Shown: in pieces, positions 1 to 11,059 of the stretch
How positions within the stretch are numbered: the first letter of the stretch is position 1
Layout of the letters: each line of letters opens with the position of its first letter
Origin: Toxoplasma gondii ME49
Lineage: Eukaryota > Apicomplexa > Conoidasida > Eucoccidiorida > Sarcocystidae
DNA: 64,000 bases
Direction: 5' to 3'
Assembly: GCF_000006565.2 (NCBI RefSeq)
Contig: NC_031474.1
Location: 3,569,662 to 3,633,661, forward strand
Translations under genes and position numbers: made by a program
Notes under the pieces: model-generated
What the model was told of the DNA's origin: nothing
Seen by the model: only the letters and a program-made list of their open reading frames with translations
The model's database searches: none

Positions 1-169
1 TCTCTTTCTTCTTTTCCGCTGGAGCTTCTCGCGAGTCCTTCGTTCGCACTTCTCACTGCATGCACCCGTCGCTGGACGGCTCGCCGGCCGTGCCGCCGAG
101 CTCTCCAGGTTTCTGCCGATCTACTTGCTGCTTTTCTCTCTGCGTCTGCTTCTCCCTCTTGACGTTCAG
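1..169 (+). other. Probable intron tail upstream of the first ABC1 exon in the window
   Basis: A pyrimidine-rich run ending gacgttcag at 161-169 makes a good acceptor for the exon at 170. The frame is open upstream, but its residues are hydrophobic and Arg-rich and do not match the ABC1 domain, so I treat it as intron. Confidence 0.55.
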
Positions 170-3100
170 TCCGAGGCTCCGGCTTCTTCGCTCGAAGACG
201 TCTACAGCGTTCTGCAAAAGGACTTGGGGGTGGAGGACCTCGCCGAAGTCTTCGAGGAATTCGACCCGCAGCCGGTCGGCGCAGGTGCGTGGCGTCCGAC
301 CGATCTTGTCCACTTCTTTACAGCTTCTCTCAGCTTCTCTCAGCTTCTCACAGCTTCTCTCAGCTTCTCTCAGCTTCTCACAGCTTCTCTCAGCGTCTCT
401 CAGCTTCTCACAGCTTCTCTTAGCTTCTCTCAGCTTCTCTGCAAAGAGTCGCTGCTCGATATACGCGGCGCGCCGCTGCGCGTGATGCGCTGTACACGAG
501 GAAGGGGAAGCGCACAAGACAACTCCATCCGGTAGACAGAATGCTTGAGATCGGAACGCTTCTTCAACCTTTTTAACTAGCAGGGAGACGAGGTGACAGC
601 TGCGCGTCCGAGTGCGGGGAGACAGAGACTTTCCGCTATTGACTCCGCCTTCCTTTTGCGTTTACACAACGTTTTCCTCTGCTTCGACTTGTCCTCAAAC
701 GATCGCCTTAACTACTCTCCGAAGGAATCGCGCAAGCGTCCTTCCTGTCTTTTCGAGCTTCCGTTGTCCTTCACTCGGTCGCGAGAGTAAAGAACGCGAC
801 ATACATTCCCTCAAGTCTCTCTGGACCAGCTGTCGTTTCGGCGTACGTGCGAGTCATTCTTTCTCTCTGAAAACCTCTGTTCCTCTCCCTCCTGCTTCTC
901 TGCTTGGCCTCTCTTTCCTACCTCTGTCCCTCCGCTGCCTCTGCTTTCCGCGCTGTGTCCTCGACCCTCTCAACATGCCTTCCTCTTTCTCCCTCTTCTT
1001 CTTCTCTCTTTTTGGTTTTCTTTTCTCTCTTGTTCTCGGCTCTCTCTGTCCCCGTCCATCCCGCGCTTGTTCCGCGTTCCCCGCTGCTCCTTCGCCTCCA
1101 GCTGCTGCGAATCCTCGTTGCTCGCGTTGCTCCTCGTTTCCTTTTCAGCTTCTCTCGCGCAAGTACACTTCGCGCGGCTGCGCGACGGCTCTCCGGTGGC
1201 TGTGAAGGTCCAGCACCGGGAGGTCGCAGAGCTCGCGCGCGCAGACGCGCAGGTGGTGAAGAGACTCGAAGAAGTCGCTGAGCGCGTCTTCCCCGAAGTC
1301 AAGTAAGTCTGGCGCGGCGGCGAACATGGCGGGAGAACGAAGACGGAAGCCGGAGGAAGCCATCAAGGCGCCGAGCTGAAAACTCCCGAAAGACTGAAAA
1401 CGGCGTCGGGGAAAGAGTGCAAGTCCCGAGAAGAGGCTGATCAGACGTACTGGACTCGTCCTCATGTCTCCAGGGGAGGCTTGTTCCGCTTTCCTGAAGA
1501 CTCGTCAACGTGGATCTGGAAGAAACGCTGCACAGCTAAAAGTAGAGTGCTTCAGTCTTCCGTGCAACTTCCTCGTTTCCAGTCTGCTCCTGGAGGCAGA
1601 CTCTTCAACACACTGTTCAACATCCGATACCTCCTGAGGTGCATGTGGTGGAGAGACTGTCCAAAGGTGACGTTAGGTGTACATTTGAAAAACCAACAGT
1701 TTGATACAAGCTGGTCAAATCTCATGAAATTCACTGTGGCTCAACGAGGGTCGGCGGCCTCATCAGGGGGGAGGGGGGCGACCGCTTCTCGCCTGCTTTG
1801 CGGACGAAACGCAGATGCGAGTCATGAGACCAGCCAAGAGAACGCGTCTCGCTTCTACAGGCGGAATACGACTCTACGTGAAGCTCGCATCGTGAGGGTC
1901 GTGGAAAGCGCAGCAGCCGCGCAGGATTCTTAGAAAAAGTTTGTCGCGACGACACACTCACGGGCCGTCCTTCGTAGTGGCGGATGGTAAATGCCTACAC
2001 GATTTGCTTCCGCCTCTCTCTTCCTTCCTTTGCCGCGTCTTTTCCTTGCTCCTTTTCCTTCTTCTCTTCCTCGGTTCTCCTCGCCCCGGGTATGCACTTC
2101 CTCGCCTCTTCGCGGCGTATGCGCGGCGTATTTCGTATGTCGCTGTGTACTTCTCTGCTTGCTGCCTCGCCTGCGCAGGTTGCGGTGGCTTTCGGAGTTG
2201 CTGGAGAAGAACCTCCCGCAAGAAATTGACTTTCTGCATGAGGCTGCGAATGCAGAGAGACTCCGAGCTCTCCTCGACAAACAACAGCCCCTGTCGTTTT
2301 CTCTCCCCTCCTCGAGTGCCTACGACGCCGTCGTAGCTCCGATCCACCTCTTCAGTCTGCTCGCCTCCTTCTGCAGCCGCTGGCGCTCGGCGAGCACATC
2401 TGCTTCTTCTCCTCCCTCTTCTTCTTCTCCCTCTTCTTCTCCGTCTTCTTCTCCCTCGACTTCTCGCTCATGTTTGCTCACTCCTCTCTCGTCTTCTCTC
2501 TCTGCGTCTCCTTCTCCGTCTTCCTCCCGAGACCGAGGCGATGTCCGCGCTCAGAATGCGCAGTCACGCTTCCAGGGAAGACGCGCTGCTTCCGGGATCT
2601 CAGAGGCAGAGGCGGACTCTCCGCGCGTCGCTCACACTCAGCAAGAAAGCGCCGTAGACGTCTCGGATTCCACCGTCCTCTCTCAGGCAGACGGCGAGTG
2701 CGAGGAAACGAAGAAAGGGCACGAAGGCGGAAGGAACCAAGACGAGGCAGCCGGCGTTTTTGCAGAGTCTGCCGCTGAGGAAGGGAGACGCATGCAGTGT
2801 TCAGGTTTTCGGAAGATCGAGGACCGCGTTCAAGATTATGAAATTCAACTGCGAGTGCCGGCAGTCTACCGGCATCTCTCCACCTCCAGAGTCCTCGTCA
2901 TGGAAAGAGCTCCCGGCGTCGCTGTGGATGATTTGGAAGGACTCAGAAAACAACGTAAGGCTGCAAAAGTCTGAATCAGAAACGCAACTCGGCGACGCCA
3001 GACAACTCAAAGCACCTCAACTCCTTTCACGCATCTGCACAAACGTGTATCTGCACATTTTTTAGAGAGGTCTATGTCTACTCAGGGAAACAAATGAGAC

Positions 3101-4847
3101 ATACATAAAAATGTATATGTTTCTATGCACGATATATACATATATATATATATATATATGTTCATCCAGCGTGAGAGCGAACGTATGTTTATATATGTGT
3201 ATACATTTATTCTTTTGTCTGCGTTCAGTTGCAGTAGCGTTGTGGTTTTCGTTTCGACATTCCTCTGGACTTGCGTGTGGGGTCCTGTGGGTGTGCAGGC
3301 ATTCATCCGCTGGCAGTGTCGCATGCACTCAATCATCTGTTTGAGGTTCTTATTTTTCGAGAGGGCTTTGTGCATGCTGATCCTCACCCTGGCAACATTT
3401 TAGTTCACTTGGAGTCCGACCATGGAGAGGCACACGAGCAGGGGAGACGAGAGAACAGGCACGAGAGAAAAGAGAACATGCTGTCTTCTCTCTCCTCTTG
3501 TTCTCTTTCTTCTTCTCTTTCCAGTTCTTCCTCTTCGTCTTGTTCTCCTTCCTGTTCTTCCTCTTCTCCTTCTCCTCCTTCTTCCGGTTCCTCGTCTTCA
3601 CTTCCTTGTTCTTCCTCTTCTCTTTCTTGTTCTCCTTCTTCTTCCGGTTCCTCGGCTTCGTCTTCTTCCAGGTCAACTTGGGGTCTGGGAGGTTCGGCGA
3701 ACTCGGGGAAGAGACGGCGTAAAGCGCTCACGCTCTTTGTGCTGGACAACGGACTTTACTGCGAATTGAGCAAGGAGTTCCGCGAGCACTACGCGCGGCT
3801 CTGGCTGGGAGTCTTGCGAGGCGATCGCCGCGAGACAGACGTTTGCTGTCGATTCTTCGGCGTCGAACAGTTGGCGGGGCTTCTGCAAATTATGCTCACT
3901 CTGCGCTCTGAAGCGAGGTAGAAACAAGGAAAAGATGTGCCAAGGTTCATCGCGCCCCCCGCAAAACGAGCCTCTCCGTTCGGATAAACGCAGATGTCGA
4001 TGTTCATCCGGATACAAATAGACATTCGTGTAGACACACACACACAGGGGCATTCGGGAGATCGACCTTTACAAACAGATATGAAAGTATTTGCACGGAT
4101 GTGTGTTGATGCATTAAAAAGTCTGCATTGATGCATGCACCTGTCGAGACCGGATTTTGTATGCATGCACGTGCTTAGACCTAATCTGTTCTGCATGCCT
4201 TTGCCTAGTCATTGTTTTAGCTGCATGCATCTGCCTAGTTATCGTTTATCTGGAGGCTTTGTAAAAACCTCAGGAGACACACCGTCGTATAGAGACAGGC
4301 CGACCTTGTTGGCTGTCAGCGGCGAAGAAGTTGCCGAGGCTTCTTCACACGCTCGTCACGGAAGCGTTTGAGGGCAGGTGGGGTAACGCCAGGCGCATGT
4401 GTGCATGCAGGCAAACAAATAAATGCGGACGCGAAAAGAGACTAAAAGGAATACGTGTGAACAGGCGTTTGGAGCTCAGATCAGACACGGCAGTCATTGA
4501 TTCTCATGTGCCAACGTTTCTTCCGCAACGCCTCGCTGCAGGAATCTGTGGACCTCTGTGCAAATGGAGAAAATCATGTGGAACTCTGCTGTGATTCGGT
4601 TTTCGACTTTGTTTGCATTTCTTCGACTTTTTCTCTCCTCAACCTCCCTTTTCGCCTCGTGCTCGCCTTTGCTCTCAGTCTGAAAGGCGGCATCTGCCGC
4701 TCTCGGAAGTCTGTCGAGTAAGTGCATCCCGAGCTCCTCGCGGGCCCTCTGTGTCCCTCTTCTCGGCTTCCTTCTACCCCATCTTTCCAACTTGTCACTT
4801 TCTGTTTCTCTTTCTCCCCAGGTAGCTGTGCGTTCTTCCTTGTGCAC

Positions 4848-4885
<38 letters not shown>

Positions 4886-5174
4886 GTATAAGCATTCGAT
4901 ACAAATATATAAATGCACGGATGTAAAGAGGCCGATGCGCGTAAAGCCACAAGCGTTTCTGTTGACTCGCATCAGCTGCCAAGTCACGAGTCTATGCGCC
5001 TCGGTGTGTGCAAACATGTCCACGAATCCGCCATTAAAAAGCACAAGATACATGGTCTGTTCATTGTTTTGTGTGTATATACAGAACCATGGAGCTGGTT
5101 TCACGTGTCTCTGTATGAGCCTAGGAAACGTTGCAACTTGTAAACAGTTACATAGAGAGAAAGGTACATATGCG

Positions 5175-5206
<32 letters not shown>

Positions 5207-5735
5207 TGACTCTGCAGAAAAGTTGGACTGCATGCGGCCGTCTGTCGGGTGTCTGCCTCCTGCCCTTTGTTTCAGGGAAGACAAGCAACTTCGCGGCAGT
5301 TTTCCGGAGTTTTTCACGCGCATCACGGAGGTTCTCCAGTCTGTTCCTCGCGAGTTCGTTCTTGTCATAAAAACAAACGATCTGGTGAGCAGTTGCTTTC
5401 AATGGCGAAGCGCAGCACGCGGACAGAAAGGCAAAAAGGAGAGAAACGAAGAAACCGAAGCGACAGCCAACGTCGAAACGCAACTTGGAACGGTTCCTGG
5501 ACTGGGATCACCCTGGCCAAGAGCAGCTGCGCAAGGGTGTCTCTTCCACCGGGTGAAGAACGAAGCGTTTTTATCATCGCGTTGCCCATGCTGATAAGGA
5601 TCTACTCTAAACAAGGTCGTTGCCATAGTTTCAGAATCCAATGTTTTTTTATCTGCCGGTGCACGCGCAGCGCCTGTCTGATCACAGAGCTATAACGATC
5701 TCAATACTCCTACTGGGCCTCCTCTCCGGTAAAAT

Positions 5736-5781
<46 letters not shown>

Positions 5782-6954
5782 CAATACTAGTTATCCGCGT
5801 GTATGTATATGTATATATTTACTGGATGTTGTGAGTGTGGGGGTGTTTTGGCACCGTCTGGCGTCTTTCGCGTTGGGCAGGCCAGCACATGCGGTTCTTT
5901 TCATTTGTATCTCATCACGCATGCAGAGAGTAGAAGATGCATGCACAAAAGCGCCTGTTTTGTTCGCTCCGCCCTCCTGTTTGCTCGGGCATGCCTTCAC
6001 CTGTCTGCGTGCAAGACACTTTCTCTTTCGTTCTTGCTTCCAATTGGTCACTTCTTTGTTTTTCAGTTGAGAGCGATCCAGAAGAAACTGGGGCTCGATG
6101 AGCGCCTCGCGCTCCTGCCTGTCGCGCACGGTTCGCTGGTCGTCGCCACCGAGTGCATGCTCGCTAGCAGTTCGAAGATGTCTTTCTTCAGGGTGAGGAT
6201 TTGTCTGCGTCGTCTCTGAATTGCTTTTCTCCATCTCGAGCTGCTGCTGAAGCTGTTAGAGCAGTAGGAAACGCGCCTATGCAAAGCAAGCGACCAGACG
6301 CTGTGCACAGAGACCAAACAAAAGTTTACGTTCACTAAGAAATTCGCACTTAACGGTCTAGCTACGATTTGTATGTTCTTGGCGCCTGCGCTCGCATCTG
6401 GCAGGGGGTCGACACTAACCTTGTGACTCTATAAAAAAGAGTCAAGGAAACGAATGAGGTACTAGCCAGGCTTGAAACATCGTTCGTGTGCGGTAGCCGG
6501 ATATGCATGGTTGTTTGATCCGAAATCTCGGTCATGCAACGCCACTGCGAAGGCGCGCTGTGGGGACTTTCGTGTTGAGTTTTTCTGAGCCGTGGCTGCG
6601 TCTGTCTTTCCGTCAAGTTTACCAGCTCAGTCTTGGAACATTGCTGTTGTTTTGCGCCCTCGCATTTGTATCGTCTTCGCCCGGTTGTTGTGGGTTTTCA
6701 CTGTGTTCCTTTTGTTTCTCTTGCGGTCTGTGGTGCTTTTTCGAATGCCTGGTCTGGGCGTTTTGCAGAGATGGTGGATTCTCCTGCGACTCAAGGTGAC
6801 ACTTTGGGGCCTCTCCCTAGCTGAGAGACTTTTGGCGCGTCGCGCGTTGCACGAACTGCAGGAGACTGACAAGACGAAGAACGGCGAAGCATCTGAGGGG
6901 TCCACGAACTCGGCTCTCGATGCACTAAGTGGCGTTATTCTATCCCTTGTGTAG
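170..6954 (+). CDS. ABC1/ADCK1-type atypical protein kinase-like protein, 3' part
   Basis: Exons read as 170-284, 1149-1302, 2179-2954, 3299-3917, 4679-4717, 5276-5384, 6067-6192 and 6769-6954. All junctions keep phase and give 707 codons plus a TAG stop. Visible motifs are FEEFDPQPVGA joined to ASLAQVHFARL, the ATP-site lysine in VAVKVQH, the catalytic loop VHADPHPGNILV (about 3368-3403), and VLDNGLY where most UbiB kinases have DFG. LDxGLY followed by EFREHYARLW and VPREFVLVIKTNDLLRA resembles the ADCK1/ADCK5 (yeast Mcp2) branch, known for mitochondrial inner-membrane lipid/coenzyme Q homeostasis. Two Ser-rich stretches interrupt the fold: 2391-2520, and 3480-3670 between the catalytic loop and the LDNG motif. 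The KxGQ motif and N-terminus must lie upstream of the window. The family call is firm; the ADCK1 sub-branch is an inference. Confidence 0.85.
321..440 (+). repeat. Tandem 10-bp pyrimidine minisatellite in an intron
   Basis: Twelve near-identical copies of CAGCTTCTCT/CAGCTTCTCA lie head to tail. The T/A difference at position 10 mostly follows a T,T,A order, giving a 30-bp higher-order unit. Each copy contains CAG after pyrimidines, so each imitates a 3' splice site. It lies in the ABC1 intron 285-1148. Confidence 0.9.
4132..4230. repeat. Four TGCATGC-containing copies at exact 30-bp spacing
   Basis: TGCATGC begins at 4132, 4162, 4192 and 4222. The intervening bases are partly conserved (cacctg, cacgtg, ctttg, atctg followed by a C/T-A-G block). 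It lies in the ABC1 intron 3918-4678. TGCATGC is a known ApiAP2-type motif in apicomplexans; a function here is unproven. Confidence 0.8.
4849..5776. repeat. (TA)n microsatellites in ABC1 introns
   Basis: Nearly pure TA tracts lie at about 4849-4880, 5177-5204 and 5739-5776. A shorter one at 3135-3160 precedes them. All are in introns of the ABC1 gene. Confidence 0.9.
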
Positions 6955-8565
6955 ACCGGCCAGCGAAACCACGGCGCAGAAAGCACACTCGATGTTTTCG
7001 AAACTTTCGTTTTTCTCCGCCTCAGCTCATGCGTCGAGACCGACGCGTCGACGCTCACAAGCATATAGAGAGATATCTAAGTATCGATTTCTAGTGTCGG
7101 CGCGGGTGGATATGTGGATATGCATATCTTCGTCTTCAGGTGCCGGTGTCTAGTCGCTGAAGAATGCAGCCGTGCTCGGGATGCAGCCACGTCGCTTGCT
7201 GTAACGTTTTCGAATAGACATGAACAGAGTGAGACGTCGGAGCGAAGGCGAGGGGGATTTAGGCGAGAGGGAGAGGTTTCGTTTCCTCTTGGGTTCCGCG
7301 CAGCGGTGCAGACAGATGCTTTAGAACAACGTGACGTGTCGACAGTTGAGAAATACGTGGAGAAGCAGGACGCGTAGAATCAAGCAGTTCGCATGTGTAC
7401 GTTCACTTCCTCATGTAAGAACGTCTTTCCTAGTTCCTTGCTTCGTGTGAGGCAGCATTCGCTGGTGGGGTTTATGTAGGCTTGCCTGCCCGTGTCTCTC
7501 TATAGCTGGGTCACATCCCATGCTCGGTCCGGCAGAAAAACACTTGTTTCTCTTTTCTGGAAACGGATGTCCCGTCGCTGAAGGCCTTTCCAAAGTTGGA
7601 GGGTATGTCCACAGAAGGTGGCGCTCAACAGGAAAGTGAAACCCTTTGAAAACCTCCCCACTGTGTGCGCTTTGAACACGGAGAAACATAAAGTGTTAGG
7701 ACTTATTTCTAGTGCTTAATGTTTCAGTTTACTTGAGCAAGGAAGAATTGACGAAACGTAACCGGTCACACATTCCTACGGTGTTTTGCCGACCGCCTGC
7801 TCTCTTTCAAGGAGCGTAAGAGAACTTCTTGCTCCACCATACATTCGTTCTTCACAAGAAAAGGGAAACAGGACTTCAAACATGAGGTGAACTCCCGAGA
7901 ACAAAGAGGCTTCTTTGGCTGCCACCGAACGGAAGTTTGACAGGCACACATCCAGGCGTCTGTCGAGCCTCCGACGATGCCACGGAGAACTTCGTAATTC
8001 GAGTTGCTCCAGATATTTCAAGAACCATCGTACACATCGAATGACGTTTTCATGTGTACGGAGCCTAAGGAACGCTATAATAACAGCGATCATAGCGACT
8101 TATGTCCAGAGCCATCGGCGGCAGCGGCGAGCTGAGGGTTCGTACGTGTGGTTATGTGCACGCGCCTGGTTAGTGCACGAGTAAGGTGCCTAGAACGCTT
8201 TGTTGCCTAGATTCGGTGAGAGGAAGTGAATAATGAATATACCACAGTGTCTGGTATGTGGTGCAAGACAAGCCTACTGACTTTTTGTGGACTTCCGGTT
8301 CACGCCAGCGGTTCGAAGCACTCAAGAGGCCCCTGGACTCCCCGCGGTCCCGGACAAGCAAGCATGTTGAAACATGCGAATGGGCACATCTACAGAGTGC
8401 GCGTGTATGTAAGTGTGTTTATGGAACTCTTGGTGGCAACAGTTGCTGGAAAGACACCAAGAATGAATGAGGCTGAAAAGAACGAAACCTTGGGAGAGAC
8501 AGCGACATTCGTTTGACTGTCGCTCGCAAAGCAGCGTTTCACCTACGCTGCGTACCTGATTTGCT
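6955..8565. other. Convergent intergenic region, 3' ends of the ABC1 and AUH genes
   Basis: It separates the TAG of the ABC1 gene from the stop of the minus-strand hydratase gene. I see only short ORFs without coding character and no repeat or RNA gene. Both 3' UTRs should lie here. Confidence 0.6.
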
Positions 8566-11059
8566 TTACTTTCCCTTGTACTTGGGCTTGCGTCGTTCCT
8601 TGAATGCTCTTAGTCCTTCGTCCCGATCCTCGCTGGAGAGCACGCTGTCATACACTTTTCCCTCCAGTTTAAGCCCCTCTTTGATGCTGACGCCGACCGC
8701 AGAGTTCGCCGACTTTTTAGTGGCTCTGACTGACAGAGGAGCCAGGGACGCGAGGCGGCACGCGAGGCGTATTCCGACGCGAAAGGCGTCTTCGCTTTCC
8801 CACTCGTTGTCAGGGATTGCCGTTTCAAACGTGGATTTCTTCGGCAAACTCGCACTTCCATCCTTCCTCACTTCTGTGCCTCTCTGTGAACCGTCTCCAC
8901 TGGCAACGCAGCCTTCCCCGGGCATGTTCCTCGTTTTTTCCTGCTGTTCCGCGGCTCGCGCCTGCCTGCTTTCGAAGCGATTTCTTCTTGCATCGAGCAC
9001 GATTCGCTGTGCCACTTGTTTCTCTTCCCTTTCGTTTCCTCCCCGGCTTTGCTCCCCGCGGTCGGCTTTGTGGCGCCTGAGTCCTGGTGTAAACCGCCAT
9101 ATCTTGCACACTTCGTCTTCGTTGTGGCCTGCCATAACGTCGATCAACCCCCACTTGACTGCCTGTTTCGGGCCAACGTTCCCACCGGTCAAAAGCAGCA
9201 GCTTAGCTTTTTGCGGACCCACGACACGCCACAGCCTCTGCGTGCCTCCGGCGCCAGGCATCGTGCCGAGTGACACTTCCGGGAGGCACAACTCGAGGGA
9301 GGAACACCAGGAACAAGACTGTGTAGCTAGCGATGCCCTTTGTCTCGCGCTTTCTTTCAACTCGCCCTTACAAGCGCCGGTTGCAGTTGTGGGCTCGTCG
9401 CAAATTCCCAGCGAACTCCCATCTGCGGAACCCAGGGAGTCAGGGGTTTCCTGTCGACTCACACGTGAGTCGGAGGACGACGGCTGCGGAACCTGATCGA
9501 GAGCCGACCTGGTAAGAAGAGCGCCCTTCTTGTTGCCTTGCTGTCGAGCGAAACGCGATTTGACCGACGCAGATTGCGAAGGCTTTTGGCCTACGTCTTT
9601 TGATGGACCGTGGAAGGCACCCGGAAGCGGGGCAAACAAATCTCGGGGGGGAAGGGTCGACGGCGGTGGACGAACAGAAGCAACGCGAAAGTCTGCCGCG
9701 AGCGCGAGTTCGAGACCGCCTCCCATGACGGAGCCGTGCAAACACGCTATAGTTGGGTAAGGCACTTCAGAAAGATGCTCGAAACAAGACCTGACGAAAC
9801 GGTAAAATAGGGAGAAAACAAGAGAACGTGAGGGTATCAACGGACAGAAATGATTGCTCTGCACGCAAACGTATTGCCGGAAGAAGAGACTTAACTGAGG
9901 CGCCTAATTTGCCGGTGTTGAGAAACTGAACCGGAAAATGATGGGGAAGAGTCAAGGAAAATGTTGCTAAGATACGATTGGAAATGAGATTTCTCTGCAA
10001 TAGATGAGGTCGAGAAAACAACTGCTGCGGATTTCATCGTTCAACACGACACGTAAGTACCAACGTCATCGTGCTTCTTCGTGTACACTCTCCTGCAAGC
10101 ATTTACCTAATCAGCGACCAGCGGGCAACGCGGACAAATAGGAACGTTCAGGTTCACTATAGTGCGTGTCGGTTCGCACCTTCGTAGCGGAGACAATCAC
10201 GCTTCCAAGAAATATCTTAATGGGAAATGGAAACTTCAAATCGATACGCGGCTACACACATTGCCAAACCGGTGGTCTATCAAGTGTGCACTTGGATATC
10301 AACACGGCATCCCTCTGCATCTTCCATCTTGCTTCATACAAACATCAGCCTTCTTCGCAGAAAGAGACATCATCTCTCCTTCACTTACCGTAAGCGATCG
10401 ACAAATTCTTTGCTGGATTCGAATGACATCCCCGCCCTTTCCTTCAAGTCTGCACCGCCACAGAACACTCCGGGTACTGCAGACCGGATGAGCAGCGCGT
10501 GGAACTCTGGCTCTTTTTCCGCATGGGCATCTACGAGATTTAAGCACGCTTCCAACTCGTCGAGAACCTCTCGATTTAACGCGTTCTTTGCGTCCGGTCT
10601 GTTGATCGTAATCACGGCGAACTGCCCGCCGGAAATCAGTTCTGCCTCGATGTACTTGTGCGTCACCGGCGAAAGGAGGACATATCCCGGTTTTGGGACA
10701 AACGCAGCCCTCCGCTCAAGGGATATGTCGGGCACGATGGCGGATGTTGAAGAACTCGTGAAATGTGAGAGTCCTTCAGACGTGGATCTGACATGTTTTG
10801 GCACACGACTCGCGACACAAGGTTCTCTGCGACTCCCCAACGCAGGCAGGCTGCACCCCGACACCTGGGGAGGCGGGCACCTGGTGTGTTCCCCCGGAGG
10901 GGAAGACACAGCTCTACTCACACTGCCAATATCTGCTTGAGACGGTGAAGAAAAAGGAGGAAAAGCAGCCATAACACCGGCCGGTTTCGCTCGCTGAAGG
11001 ATTCTGTGCTGACATGTCTCGCGAACGGCAGCTGAGCGTGAAAATGCCTGACGCCACAT
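8566..11059 (-). CDS. Enoyl-CoA hydratase/isomerase family, methylglutaconyl-CoA hydratase (AUH)-like
   Basis: Two exons, 11059-10389 and 9790-8566, join in phase 2 across a 598-bp intron (donor GTAAGTGA, acceptor TTTCGTCAG) and give about 631 aa. Crotonase landmarks are [13 protein letters not shown], the oxyanion-hole segment [30 protein letters not shown], and the catalytic-Glu region [18 protein letters not shown]. The C-terminus [18 protein letters not shown] is typical of AUH and related hydratases. The N-terminus ([14 protein letters not shown]) is Arg/Ser-rich with few acids, as in a mitochondrial presequence. AUH acts in leucine degradation, hydrating 3-methylglutaconyl-CoA; substrate is inferred from similarity only. 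Human AUH is about 340 aa. The excess is a long N-terminal extension plus two hydrophilic insertions, about 9655-9300 and 9085-8830, which interrupt the fold between conserved blocks. Confidence 0.85.

Noticed and set aside
4320..4377. Possible ABC1 exon reading KKLPRLLHTLVTEAFEG.
   Set aside because: It needs phase 1 entry but the previous exon ends in phase 2. Joining 3917 directly to 4679 keeps frame and matches the ADCK1 order.
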